Assembly: GCA_942159475.1 (NCBI GenBank)
Contig: OW804096.1
Location: 141,721,442 to 141,785,441 of the forward strand
Length of the DNA stretch: 64,000 nt
Source: Sthenelais limicola
Lineage: Eukaryota > Annelida > Polychaeta > Phyllodocida > Sigalionidae
Direction of reading: 5' to 3'
Shown here: piece after piece, positions 52,215 to 63,630 of the stretch
Position numbering within the stretch: the stretch's first letter is position 1
Layout: the number at the start of each line of letters is the position of its first letter
The notes under the pieces: generated by a model
What the model saw: the letters and a program-made list of their open reading frames with translations, nothing else
Database searches by the model: none
Told to the model about the DNA's origin: nothing
Made by a program: the position numbers and the translations under genes

Positions 52215-53540
52215 TGGGGGGGGGGAGAGTCAGGGGAGAAAAAGAAGACAGTCAGGGGAGAAAAAATAGACAGTCAGGGTAGAAACAGAGGGCCGTAACG
52301 GAGAAACAGAGGGCAGTAAGGGGAGAAACAGAGGCCAGGCAGAGAAGAAACAGTCAGGGGAGAAACATAGGACAGTCAAGGGAGAAACAGAGGGCAGTCA
52401 GGGGAGAAAAAAGAAAGTCAGGGGAGAAACAGAGGGCAGTCAGGGGAAAAACAGAGCTAGGCCATAACGGAGAAAGAGAAGACAGTAAGGGGAGAAACAG
52501 AGGCCAGGCAGAGAAGAAACATAGGACAGTCAGGGGAGAAACAGGGGCAGTCATGAGAGGAACAGGGGGCAGTCAGGGGAGAAACAGAGGGCAACCAGGG
52601 GAGAAACAGGGGGCAGTCAGAGGAGAAACAGGGGGCAGTCAGAGGAGAAACAGAGGACCGTAAGGGGAGAAACAGGGGGCAGTCAGAGGAGAAACAGGGC
52701 AGACAGGCGAGAAACAGGGCAGTCAGGGGAGAAACAAGGCAGTCAGGGGAGAAACAAGGCAGTCAGGGGAGAAACAGAGGGCAGTCAGGGAAATAACAGG
52801 ACAGTCAGGGGAGAAACAGAGGGCAGTCAGGGGAGAAACAGAGGGCAGTCAGAGGAGAAACAGAGGGCAGTCAGGGGAGAAACAAAGGGCAATCAGGGGA
52901 GAAACAGAGGGCAGGCAGGGGAGACACAGGGGGCAGTCAGAGGAGAAACAGAGGACTGTAAGGGGAGAAACAGAGGGCAATCAGAGGAGAAACAGAGGGC
53001 AGTCAGGGAAGAAACAGGGCAGTCAGGGGAGAAACAGAGGGCAGGCAGGGGAGACACAGGGGGCAGTCAGAGGAGAAACAGAGGGCAACCAGGGGAGAAA
53101 CAGGGGGCAACCAGGGGAGAAACAGGGGGCAGTCAGGGGAGAAACAGAGGGCAACCAGGGGAGAAACAGAGGGCAGGCAGGGGAGACACAGGGGGCAGTC
53201 AGAGGAGAAACAGAGGACTGTAAGGGGAGAAACAGAGGGCAATCAGAGGAGAAACAGAGGGCAGTCAGGGAAGAAACAGGGCAGTCAGGGGAGAAACAGG
53301 AGGCAGTCAGGGGAGAAACACAGAGCAGTCAGGGGAGAAACATAGGGCAGTCAGGGGATGAGAAACAGAGGGCAGTCAGGGGAGAAACAGAGGGCAACCA
53401 GGGGAGAAACAGGGGGCAGTCAGGGGAGAAACAGAGGGCAACCAGGGGAGAAACAGGGGGCAGTCAGGGGAGAAACAGAGGGCAACCAGGGGAGAAACAG
53501 AGGGTAGTCAGAGGAGAAACAGAGGCGAGTCAGGGGAATC
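52215..53540 (+). repeat. ~22-bp G-rich minisatellite, about 60 units
   Basis: Consensus GAGAAACAGAGGGCAGTCAG plus GGG, with 21- and 23-bp variants and larger block repeats (53041-53260 repeats ~52915-53030). ORFs on the minus strand (FSPDCPL repeats) are artefacts. Confidence 0.93.
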
Positions 53541-53805
53541 TATTTGCTATAGATGTACATGTATTTTCCAGTGTTCATTCCACACAAGGCCTCTAATTGT
53601 ATTTATTTTTACATCATAGTTCAGTTCAGCCTGAATATATGAGAAACAACCCGTTTGTACATATTTTGGATAAATTGTCCATATATTTTTGGACGTCAGA
53701 GAATTAGAGTCTGAGTACAGCGAGGATGTAATTTGTCATATGAATAGGGAGAGGTGGAGAGGATATAATGATTGTGAGCACACATACACACTCTCGCCAC
53801 AGTAG
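53541..53805. other. unique spacer between minisatellites
   Basis: Nothing recognised. Confidence 0.5.
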
Positions 53806-53945
53806 GGGGTATGCAGGGGCTGGTAGGGTGAAGGGGGTATGTAGGGGCTGGTGGGGTGAAGGGGGTATGTAGGGGCTGATTGGGGTGAAGGGGGTATGTA
53901 GGGGCTGATTGGGGTGAAGGGGGTATGTAGGGGCTGATTGGGGTT
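53806..53945 (+). repeat. ~33-bp minisatellite, about 4 units
   Basis: Unit GTATGTAGGGGCTGATTGGG plus GTGAAGGGG. Confidence 0.9.
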
Positions 53946-55860
53946 GAATGGGCTGAAGGGGCTGAAGGGGTTGAAGGGGCTGAAGGGATTGAAGGGGCTG
54001 AAGGGATTGAAGGGGCTGAAGGGATTGAAGGGGCTGAAGGGATTGAAGGGGCTGAAGGGATTGAAGGGGTTGAAGGGGTTGAAGGGGTTGAAGGGGCTGA
54101 AGGGGCTGAAGGGGCTGAAGGGGCTGAAGGGGCTGAAGGGGCTGAAGGGATTGAAGGGGCTGAAGGGATTGAAGGGGTTGAAGGGGCTGAAGGGGCTGAA
54201 GGGATTGAAGGGGTTGAAGGGGTTGAAGGGGTTGAAGGGGTTGAAGGGGTGAAGGGCCGGGGTTGAAGGGATTGAAGGGATTGAAGGGACTGAAGGGGCT
54301 GAAGGGGCTGAAGGGGTTGAAGGGGCTGAAGGGGGCTGAAGGGGGTGAAGGGGTTGAAGGGGCTGAAGGGGTTGAAGGGGTTGAAGGGGTTGAAGGGGCT
54401 GAAGGGATTGAAGGGGCTAAAGGGGCTGAAGGGATTGAAGGGGCTGAAGGGATTGAAGGGGCTGAAGGGGTTGAAGGGGCTGAAGGGGTTGAAGGGGCTG
54501 AAGAGATTGAAGGGGTTGAATGGGCTGAAGGGGCTGAAGGGGTTGAAGGGGTTGAAGGGATTGAAGGGGTTGAAGGGGCTAAAGGGGTTGAAGGGGTTGA
54601 AGGGGCTGAAGGGGCTGAAGGGGCTGAAGGGGTTGAAGGGATTGAAGGGGTTGAAGGGGCTGAAGGGGCTGAAGGGGCTGAAGGGGCTGAAGGGGCTGAA
54701 GGGGTTGAAGGGGTTGAAGGGGCTGAAGGGGCTGAAGGGGCTGAAGGGGCTGAAGGGATTGAAGGGGCTGAAGGGGCTGAAGGGGCTGAAGGGGCTGAAG
54801 GGGCTGAAGGGGCTGAAGGGGCTGAAGGGGTTGAAGGGGCTGAAGGGGCTGAAGGGGCTGAAGGGGCTGAAGGGGCTGAAGGGATTGAAGGGGCTGAAGG
54901 GGTTGAAGGGGCTGAAGGGGTTGAAGGGGTTGAAGGGGCTGAAGGGGCTGAAGGGGTTGAAGGGGCTGAAGGGGCTGAAGAGATTGAAGGGATTGAAGGG
55001 GTTGAAGAGATTGAAGGGGTTGAAGGGGTTGAAGGGGCTGAAGGGGCTGAAGGGGTTGAAGGGGTTGAAGGGATTGAAGGGGTTGAAGGGGCTGAAGGGG
55101 CTGAAGGGGCTGAAGGGGCTGAAGGGATTGAAGGGGCTGAAGGGATTGAAGGGGTTGAAGGGGCTGAAGGGGTTGAAGGGGCTGAAGGGATTGAAGGGGT
55201 TGAAGGGGTTGAAGGGGCTGAAGGGGCTGAAGGGGCTGAAGGGATTGAAGGGGTTGAAGGGGCTGAAGGGGCTGAAGGGATTGAAGGGGTTGAAGGGGCT
55301 GAAGGGATTGAAGGGGTTGAAGGGGCTGAAGGGATTGAAGGGGTTGAAGGGATTGAAGGGGTTGAAGGGGCTGAAGGGATTGAAGGGGTTGAAGGGATTG
55401 AAGGGGCTGAAGGGGCTGAAGGGATTGAAGGGGTTGAAGGGGCTGAAGGGATTGAAGGGGTTGAAGGGGCTGAAGGGATTGAAGGGGCTGAAGGGATTGA
55501 AGGGGTTGAAGGGGTTGAAGGGGTTGAAGGGGCTGAAGGGGTTGAAGGGGTTGAAGGGGTTGAAGGGGCTGAAGGGGCTGAAGGGGTTGAAGGGGCTGAA
55601 GGGGTTGAAGGGGCTGAAGGGGTTGAAGGGATTGAAGGGATTGAAGGGGTTGAAGGGGCTGAAGGGATTGAAGGGGTTGAAGGGATTGAAGGGGCTGAAG
55701 GGGCTGAAGGGGCTGAAGGGGCTGAAGGGGTTGAAGGGGTTGAAGGGGCTGAAGGGGCTGAAGAGATTGAAGGGATTGAAGGGGCTGAAGGGAATTGAAG
55801 GGGTTGAAGGGGCTAATGAGGTTGAAAGGGGCTAAAGGGGGCTAAAGGGGGCTAAAGCGG
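53946..55860 (+). repeat. 9-bp minisatellite, about 210 units
   Basis: Unit GGGRYTGAA. Almost all units are GGGGCTGAA, GGGGTTGAA or GGGATTGAA; GGGACTGAA appears once (54288). Two frames are open because the unit is three codons, giving (GXE)n and (GLK)n peptides. Near 54260 and 54332 the register slips by a base. After 55800 it decays to GGGGCTAAAG units. Confidence 0.96.
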
Positions 55861-56060
55861 TTAACGGGGAACCCCCTATGCCTCTCCTTCCTACACCCCC
55901 ACCCCATCATTCATGGACATTTAGTTCTTGCCCCATGTACAGCAGCAGAACACCTGCTTTACATGGCAAGTGACTTGGCGAGCTGTCAAATAAGTGAGGT
56001 CTCTGTCAACATGGAAATAGTGATACTTGTAGTGGAGACAGGCTCCATTTATCACTTCTT

Positions 56061-56280
56061 GGGTCAGATCTTCTGAAAATCTACAATTCACCTTCACCAA
56101 TCTTCTCAAATAACCTGAGGAGAATCAGGTTCAACATACAGTTTAACATAACCAGACAGATTTATTGAATGAATACACTACAGAATATACTCAGATATAC
56201 CTAGTATTTATCATCTTTCACTCTAATTTAGCAGAATTTGATAGATGTGTAGAACTGTAGATTTTCTGAAAATCTGACCC
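56061..56280 (+). repeat. MITE family A copy (A3)
   Basis: Right end lost ~13 bp (CTGTAGATTTTCTG). Target duplication TCTT. Confidence 0.92.
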
Positions 56281-56315
56281 TCTTAGCATGAGTGTAGACG
56301 GACGTGATAAGATCT

Positions 56316-56546
56316 TGGATAAGATCGTCAGAAAATGTACAATTCGACGTCCCCTCAAATAATCCACGTTTAAGAGAAAAGAGTTTCAGAATATGGCTTA
56401 GCATAACCAAACAGAATCTTTTAGTCAATGTTATACCAAATGTACTTAGATATACCTAGTATTTGCCATCTTTTTTTCAGCCTAATTCGGCAGAATTTAC
56501 TACATGTGTAGATCTGCTAATTGTACATTTTCTGACGATCTGACCC
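56316..56546 (+). repeat. MITE family A copy (A4, GATCGTC ends)
   Basis: GGATAAGATCGTCAG to CTGACGATCTGACCC. Confidence 0.88.
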
Positions 56547-56571
56547 ACATATATGTAGAATGGTATTGGAG

Positions 56572-56773
56572 GGAAAGTCTCTTTCCCATCATGCATTTGG
56601 GCTTTTTTTGGTTTTTAAAATTCTTTTATGTAGATCATGTACACACGCTATAGTATTGGTGAAAACATTCTTGAAATTTTCGATAAAACATGTTACTAAA
56701 TATTTGTATGTGAGACACAATCCCAAGATGCACTGTACCAGACATGCGCAGTGGCACATGCAACTCCCCTATT
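56572..56773 (-). repeat. family C copy, left end lost
   Basis: CTTTCCCATCATGCATTTGG through ATCCCAAGATGCACTG to CATGCAACTCCCCTATT. Confidence 0.7.
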
Positions 56774-56927
56774 AGAGATTACGAAATGCGTCACGTCCAT
56801 TTTAAGACGATTCGTGACGGATCTGTGCAGAGGGACATGCATGCATTCATTCCTTCTCTACCCGGAACTAACATTAACATTCTCACAGGGAAGAAATGAC
56901 TTTACGTCCGAACGAAAATGAGCTAAC

Positions 56928-57126
56928 GGGTCTGATCGTCAGAAAGTGTACAATTGGCTAAATTAGGCTGAAATAGATACATCTGTGTGTAATTATTTGG
57001 TATTGCGTTGAATCAAAACGACTTTGGTTATTTTATACTGTATTTTTAACCTTATTTCTGGCCTAAATTTAGATTATTTGAGATAATTGGGGAATGCGAA
57101 TTGTACACTTCCTGGCGACTTCACCC
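56928..57126 (-). repeat. MITE family A, diverged (A4-like)
   Basis: GGGTCTGATCGTCAG to CTGGCGACTTCACCC, short core. Confidence 0.83.
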
Positions 57127-57196
57127 TAAAGTACGACAGCAACAGCCTCTTGTTCCACTTTAATAATTGGAAGTTTTGACGCGAAGTTTGATATGG

Positions 57197-57412
57197 TAGT
57201 CTATAGATCCCAACCCTCAGATCAGATAAGAATGATATGTCAGTGATTGGACGCCTACTGCGCTAATGGCTTTTCTGGCCTAAGACTAGGCGTTATGATA
57301 GGAATATAATGACATTTTGCGGTCTCAATGGAATTATAATGGCACTTTGCAGTTTGAGGCGAGAGGCTTTCCCTCCGTTTGAAGGGACTCTCTCAAGTTT
57401 GGGCCTAGACTG
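57197..57412 (-). repeat. MITE family B copy
   Basis: AGTCTATAGATCCCAACCC to TTTGGGCCTAGACTG; a second B terminus (TTTGGACCTAGACT) follows at 57424. Confidence 0.85.
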
Positions 57413-57457
57413 TACTAGTATCTTTGGACCTAGACTCTTTAGATGCAACTTCCATAT

Positions 57458-57692
57458 GGGTCAAATTTTCAGAAAATGTACAATTCAACTTCACCAATCT
57501 TCTCAAATAACCCAAATTTCAGACTAAAATAAAGCTCAAAATACAGTTCAACCTAGCCAAACAGATTGCTAGATTCAATGCAATGCAGAATATACTCAAA
57601 TTTACCTAGTATTGACCGAATTTCAGCCTAATTTAGCCTGATTTCCTAAATGTGTAGAGCTGCCAATTGTACATTTTCTTAAAATCTGACCC
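57458..57692 (+). repeat. MITE family A copy (A2)
   Basis: Full length, ATAT both sides. Confidence 0.93.
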
Positions 57693-57696
57693 ATAT

Positions 57697-57749
57697 GATT
57701 AAATAACTCCATGCGATCCAAGACTCAGAATGGTGGACACGCAAGCCCC
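57697..57749 (+). repeat. family C right-end fragment
   Basis: ATAACTCCATGCGATCC to ACGCAAGCCCCTAG. Confidence 0.55.
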
Positions 57750-58090
57750 TAGACAGAGTTTCCGTCCCCGTATCCTCCCGCACCCCGGAGCGGGGACGGA
57801 CAGTTAACCCTCATAAAAACACGGGAATCTGGCCCACAGGGTCAACATGGCTACATGCATGCGGAGGCCGCCAGTGCCTCATTCGGCTTACAAAAACGTG
57901 GATTTAAAGGGCACGGCATGGACGGACATAATAAATTAAGCGCATTTCACTTTTATTTATATTCATTAAAGACTTGCTGAAGTTGTGGGGGTGCACCGTT
58001 GTGCCCCAAAAAAGTCCGGGGTGATTTGCTGTTTAAATGATAGGCCTCGCTGGGAGTCGAGGCCTAGTACAGGCTAGCAAGCCCCCTATA
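57750..58090. other. CpG-richer unique stretch, no gene seen
   Basis: CCCCGGAGCGGGG palindrome and GCGGAGGCCGCC. Confidence 0.4.
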
Positions 58091-58544
58091 CATAGGGGGA
58101 TTTGCGTGTGTCACTGCGCATGTCCCCTACAAGGCCTCCTGGGATATATCCATCTTAAGTCTGACACATATATATGGATCAGATTTTCAGAAAATGTACA
58201 ATTCGTTTTCACCAATCCTCTCAAATAGCCCACATTTAAGACAAAAATCAGCCTCAAAATACAGTTAAAGATAACAGAACTGATACTTTAAATCAATGCG
58301 ATACCAATATACTCAGATATACCTGGTATTTTTCATTTTTAAGCCTAATTTAGGGGCATTTCCTAAATGTGTAGAGCTGCCAATTGTACATTTTCTGAAA
58401 ATCTTACCCATTATATATTGAGCAATATTTTTTTATCCCAATTCCACCCAGAACTGTTTTCTATAGCTTTTTTACTCTGACATACAACTCCCATAACTCC
58501 GTGCAAATTATGATTCAAGATGGCGCACCCACAAACCCCCTATT
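58091..58544 (+). repeat. family C copy split by a family A element
   Basis: ATAGGGGGATTTGCGTGTG to ACAAACCCCCTAT, with TAC on both sides. The A copy 58176-58409 lies inside. Confidence 0.7.
58176..58409 (+). repeat. MITE family A copy (A1) nested in family C
   Basis: Full length; flanks ATAT / ATTA. Confidence 0.92.
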
Positions 58545-59165
58545 ACACAGTGCTAATGAGTATGCAATTAAAAAAATGGTTAATTAATCAATTAATTAAA
58601 GAAGTCCTACCTGGCAGGCGGTGTGCTCCAATGCATGTTTAGCATCTGTACCGCTTCAACAATTCACAAATTTCCTTTTTTGTAAAAGTCCTCTCTCTCC
58701 TGGCTCTTCCTCCTCCTTCTCTTTGATTAGCGAGAGAAATATGATAGAGATGAGCCTATTATAGACACTCACAGTGACAAAGTCTAAATTGTCAATCACC
58801 AAGTTAGCGATCTGTTCATAGGATGCTAGAGGTTTCTTAGCTAAATGTTTGAAGCGTTGAACAGATCGAAGTCCTTAGAATGTCTCAGAAAATGTTACTT
58901 AGATCAGTGATCAGTGATAGTTTTCCCTAGATATCTATATTTTGAATGTCTTTGCTATTTTGTCCACGACTTGAAGGAGGAAGGATGATGGATTATTTGT
59001 ATTGTAATTACATTTCGGGCCTTTTTTTCCTTATGATTTGTGCTTTCTCGAGGAACTATTCTTTCCGTTCTTTGCTTTGCTCTTTCCAATCGTCGTTCTC
59101 TTCTATTCTTTTTTACTTTCTTGGCCCTCTTTTCTGGTAGTAATGGTGGTAGTTTATGATTTCTT
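58545..59165. other. AT-rich unique stretch, no gene seen
   Basis: No supported ORF. Confidence 0.5.
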
Positions 59166-59605
59166 CACCTCTTTCTTTTCACTCTCTCTGTCCCTCTCTG
59201 TCTCTTCTCTCTTTCTCTGTCCCTCTCTGTCTCTTCTCTCTTTCTCTGTCCCTCTCTGTCTCTTCACTCTTTCTCTGTCCCTCTCTTTCTCTTTTCTGTG
59301 TCTCTGTATGTCTCTATGCGTCTCTCTCTCTTTCTCTGTATGTCTCTCTGCGTCTCTCCCTCTGTCCTTCCCTGTCTCTTCTCTCTTTCTCTGTCTCTCT
59401 CTTCTCTCTTTCTCTGTCTCTCCTCTCTTTCTCTGTATGTCTCTCTCTATGCGTGTCTCTCTCTGTCCCTCTCTGTCTCTTCTCTCTTTCAATGTCCCTC
59501 TCTGTCTCTTCTCTCTTTCAATGTCCCTCTCTGTCTCTTCTCTCTTTCTCTGTCTCTCTCTGTCTCTTTTCTCTGTCTCTGTATGTCTCTCTGCGTCTCT
59601 CTCGT
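59166..59605 (+). repeat. (CTCTCTGTCTCTT)n CT tract
   Basis: Units of TCTTTCTCTGTCCCTCTCTG, about 36 bp, recur. ORFs are artefacts. Confidence 0.9.
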
Positions 59606-60050
59606 CCCGTCCACACGTGGTAATGGCTTGTTATGTAGCGGTAGAGGGATGTAAACACAGCCAGCAGCGGTTCAGGCGCCCAAATCTCCACCACTCTCTC
59701 CCTCTCTATCCACTCAACGTTGTACTATATCTCCTCTCTCTCTCCCCACTCCACAACACACGGTCCATACACGCCTCTCTCAGCTCTCAGTCTCTGCCTA
59801 TGATGACTCCTCAGGCTTATCCAGCGTGCTGCTGAAACATAACACACAATTCCAGAGCGGTAAAAAAACAGCTTAATCACAAATTCCACTATCATAAACG
59901 AGCCAATGCAAATCCTTAGAATGTATAGAATCGCTCTGTGCAACTGTCAGTTGTCCAGTTTGCTGATTTACCTGGTGTTTTCAACGATTAATTGACACAG
60001 GTATAGAGATGTATATGGTATAGTGATGGTGGTATAAAGGTGCGTGTATG
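59606..60050. other. unique stretch, no gene recognised
   Basis: Short ORFs only. Confidence 0.45.
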
Positions 60051-60330
60051 TGTGTATGGTATCAGTATATGTACGTATATGTATACATATACTACATACG
60101 CACAGGGCTTTCAGTAGTAAAATGTAGTGGTTTGCGCTGGTTGGTCGGTTTTATGTATGCTCGAGGGGGACAGAGTGGTTGGTTGGTCTGTTTTGATGGT
60201 CGTTGGTTGGTTGGTTGGTCAGTGGGGGAGAGGTTGGGGGAGGAGGAGGAGGAGGTGGGAGAGGTTGGTGTAGTATTTGGATGGGTTGGTGTGTCTTGTG
60301 TGTGCGTGATTGTGTTCGTGTGTTTCTAGA
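60051..60330 (+). repeat. GT/GGTT-rich stretch
   Basis: (TATG)n, then (GGTT)n at 60178-60220 and (GGAGGA)n. Confidence 0.7.
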
Positions 60331-60375
60331 AGGGGGGTAGCAGGGAGGATGGGACTGATGGGTGGGTGTGTACGT

Positions 60376-60610
60376 GGGTCAGATTTTCAGGAAATGTACA
60401 ATTCACCTTCACCAATCCTTTCAAATAACCCATATTTCAGACGAAAATAAGGTTCAAAATACAGTTCAACCTAATCAAACAGATTGCTAGAATCAATGCA
60501 ATGCCGAATATACTCGAATTTACCTAGTATTGACCAAATTGCAGCTTAATTTAGCAGAATTTACTAAATGTGTACAGCTGCCAATTGTACATTTTCCGAA
60601 AATCTGACCC
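60376..60610 (+). repeat. MITE family A copy (A2)
   Basis: Full length. Confidence 0.92.
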
Positions 60611-60627
60611 GTGTATGGATTGTTGAT

Positions 60628-60853
60628 GGGTCAGATTTTCACAAAATGCACCATCTACAGTTTTACACATCTATCAAATCCTGCTAAATTAGAGTGAAAA
60701 TTGATAAATACTAGGTATATCTGAGTATATTCTGTATTGTATTCATTCATCTGGTTATGTTGAACTGTATCTTAAACATGATTTTTGCATTAAATTTGGG
60801 TTATTTGAGAGGATTATTGAAGACCAATTGTACATTTTCCGAAGATCTGACCC
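60628..60853 (-). repeat. MITE family A copy (A3)
   Basis: 17 bp from the previous, opposite copy. Confidence 0.92.
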
Positions 60854-60922
60854 ATATGCATACCTAAGACTTAGTCAGTAAAAGCATATTTACATAAATA
60901 TATATATTCAAGATTCTCCAGA

Positions 60923-61054
60923 AGTCTAGGCTTACAGCCTCTCAGATCGGATAAGAATGCCCAGTGATTAGACGCCTAATGACAGTTTGCTATTTGGGTG
61001 CATGCAGACTTTCCCTCAGTTTAGAGGGGCTCTCTTAACTCTGAGCTTAGACTG
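60923..61054 (-). repeat. family B2, internally deleted
   Basis: AGTCTAGGCTTACAG to CTCTGAGCTTAGACTG. Confidence 0.8.
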
Positions 61055-61123
61055 TTAAGAAGCTTTAAATAAGATATTAACCCAATTATACATGAACTTG
61101 GATAACATGTTTACCTGTATATA

Positions 61124-61360
61124 GGGTCAGATTTTCAGCAAATGTACAATTCGCCTTCACCAATCCTCTCAAATAGCCCACATTTAAGACAAAAATGGGC
61201 TTCAAAATGCAGTTTAATATAACAGAACTGATACTTTAAATAAATGCGATACCAAATATACTCAGATATTACCCGGTATTCATCATTTTTCAGCCTAATA
61301 TTAGCAGAATTTACTAAATGTGTAGAGCTGCCAATTGTACATTTTCTGAAAATCTGACCC
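61124..61360 (+). repeat. MITE family A copy (A1)
   Basis: Full length. Confidence 0.93.
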
Positions 61361-61458
61361 ATATATCCGTCATGTTATTGCATAAACACGTGAACTCGAG
61401 GACATGAAATGGGTCAAAGAATTAAAATGATTTAAATCAAATGCTAACCTCCGCTTAC

Positions 61459-62262
61459 CTTAGTTTCCTGACGTGAAGTCGACGACAAATTGGCATTCCT
61501 GGTCAATAATACCAATTATCCTCGGAAAGAATCTGAATTCTTGCCAAATTCACTTCATATCCTGGACTAGAGAAGTGAAATTTCTACTTGCTTGCTCGAT
61601 CCACAAGGTTCCTAGTCACTATCTCATTAAAAGTTCCTTCTTTTCTTTATATGAACACTCGCTTTCTTAATGTTGGTGAATCACTTTCGATTTCGATTTC
61701 GATTTTCATTTACTTTCAAGATGCCACTCAAGTTACTACAGTTCTTTCTCAAGTCTTTCACGATATATATATGCGAGCATCAGAAAGAGTCCCCACGTCC
61801 TTCACTATCTAGAGCTTTTCCAGAAATTTCCTCGCTCGCTTGTTTCCAATTGGAGATATATCAATCAATGATTATTGCAGGATAAAATAATCATTTCAGT
61901 ATCTTCTCAAACTTGTAATATATTTCTCTGCTGTATCATACATTTTGCAAAATACTGCAATAGATAGATGACCACCAATCGACCCTCCTCTTTCATTGAT
62001 TCTGAAGTAATAATTGTCCAATTCCGATCACTCAGCTGTTGTCTACATGTGTGACAATATATAATAATCGTCTTCGTTCAGCTTTTGTCAGAGTAATTTT
62101 GGTGCAATGCTGGTTAAAGATATGTAGTGTATATGTATAGGCAAGGTTTCGTCCCACTGCTAAAGCCAATACCTTGTCCACCGACAGTTTAGTTGTTGCT
62201 AGCCGCGGCAGCAAGAAATGCAACAAGTGATGCCGCCGCCTAAGTCTGAAACACAGTTGTTG
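61459..62262 (-). other. candidate TATA-driven first exon on the minus strand
   Basis: TATATAAG at 62292-62285 (minus strand) lies about 31 nt before a CA start-like dinucleotide near 62261. The downstream sequence is repeat-free and ends in a strong donor AAG|GTAAGC at 61459/61458. No long ORF fills the exon, so it would be mostly 5'UTR. The coding part would lie below 61.4 kb, where I see only repeats. Confidence 0.25.
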
Positions 62263-62284
62263 CCGATCCCTATGTTTCCTCATC

Positions 62285-62292
62285 CTTATATA
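62285..62292 (-). promoter_or_regulatory. TATA box, minus strand
   Basis: TATATAAG preceded by a G/C-rich stretch. It is placed correctly for transcription start near 62261. Confidence 0.3.
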
Positions 62293-62450
62293 CTCGATGG
62301 CGGGAGGGAGAGAGCAGCGAGGGAGGGGGGTGGGTGGGTGGGTGAGTGGTAGAAGAAAGGTGGAGAGAGTGTGTGAGTGAGTGGGGGTGGTGTTGGGAGG
62401 GACTAATCTTGTATTAGCGGGTGCTGGAAGAGCAGGGGGTGAGAAGGGCC
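62293..62450 (+). repeat. G-rich (GGGT/GAGG) stretch
   Basis: Low complexity upstream of the minus-strand TATA box. Confidence 0.7.
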
Positions 62451-62609
62451 TTAACCCCTCTACCTTTTAAGGTTTCATGTGCAGGGGGCAATTAAGAAAA
62501 CGTTTTTAATTAAAAAAAGAGCACCTTTTTGACCACATATAAACCCCTTTTCCCTTCTCCAACCCCAACACATCCTCCTCAAAATTGATCTCGGCAACTG
62601 CCACTTTTC

Positions 62610-62866
62610 CCAGAAGAAAAAGAAGAAGAAGAAGAAGAGAAAGAAGAAGAAGAAAAAGAAGAAGAAGAGAAAGAAGAGAAAGAAGAAGAAGAAGAAGAAG
62701 AGGAGGGAAAAGAAAGAGAAGAGGGAAGAAGGAAGGAAGAGACGGAAGGAAGAGAAGGAAGGAAGGAAAAAAGAAAAAGAAGAATGAAAAAGAAAGAAGA
62801 AGAAGGAAGAAGGAAGGAAGAAGAAGAAGAAGAAGAAGGAAAGAGAGAATAAATAAAAGAAGGGTC
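62610..62866 (+). repeat. (GAA)n polypurine tract
   Basis: About 250 purines with hardly an interruption. Arg/Lys or Leu/Phe ORFs are artefacts. Confidence 0.93.
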
Positions 62867-62929
62867 AGTGTAAAGGTACGAGGGGAATTTGGTAAGTATG
62901 GGTTGGGTGGGTGTGGTGGGTGAGGCCTA

Positions 62930-62978
62930 TAAGGGGCGGGGGCGGGGGGCGGGGGCGGGGGCGGGGGGGGGGGGGCGA
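62930..62978 (+). repeat. (GGGGGC)n G-run
   Basis: Seven G-runs in ~45 bp. Confidence 0.88.
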
Positions 62979-63020
62979 TGTGTGCTTTGGGTGGGGCTAG
63001 GAGCACGTGTATACATACAT

Positions 63021-63255
63021 GGGTCAGATTTTCAGAAAATGTACAATTGTCAGCTCTACACATTTAGTAAATTCTCCTAAATTAGGCTGAAAAATGATGA
63101 ATACCGGGTATATCTGAGTATATTTGGTATCACATTAATTTAAAGTATCAGTTCTGTTATGTTAAACTGCATTTTGAAGCTCATTTTTGTCTTAAATGTA
63201 GGTTATTTGAGAGGATTGGTGAAGGTGAATTGTACATGTTCTGAAAATCCGACCC
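63021..63255 (-). repeat. MITE family A copy (A1)
   Basis: Full length, target duplication ACAT. Confidence 0.94.
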
Positions 63256-63395
63256 ACATGTGTATTGAGGTTGAGCAGTGTGTGGGGGTGCATCAGGGGA
63301 GCAGCTAGCTTTAATACAAATCACACTTGGTTATACATTATATATGCTGTAGGTTTTACCATCAAGCTAAGAAGCTAGTAAGTCCTCAGGTATGT

Positions 63396-63630
63396 GAGTC
63401 AGATTTTCAGAAAATGTACAATTGGCGGTTCTACACATTTAATAAATTCTGCTAAATTAGGCTGCTATTTGGTCAATACTAGGTAAATTCGTGAATATTC
63501 GGCATTGCATTGATTCTAGCAATCTGTTTGGTAAGGTTGAACTGTATTTTGAACTTTATATTCTTCTATAATTTGGGTTATTTGAGAAGATTGGTGAAGT
63601 CGAATTGTACATTTTCTGACAATCTGACCC
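63396..63630 (-). repeat. MITE family A copy (A2)
   Basis: Full length, target duplication ATGT. Confidence 0.94.

Noticed and set aside
52215..53540. Array of repeats with variable pieces that could suggest CRISPR
   Set aside because: Units are contiguous 21-23 bp variants without unique spacers, in a eukaryotic context.
54263..55798. 511-aa ORF with glycine at every third residue, like collagen
   Set aside because: It is the translation of a 9-bp minisatellite. A second frame is equally open as (GLK)n, and there is no signal peptide, non-repeat domain or promoter.
62506..63063. 185-aa Leu/Pro-rich ORF on the minus strand
   Set aside because: It spans G-runs, the GAA tract and a MITE end; composition only.
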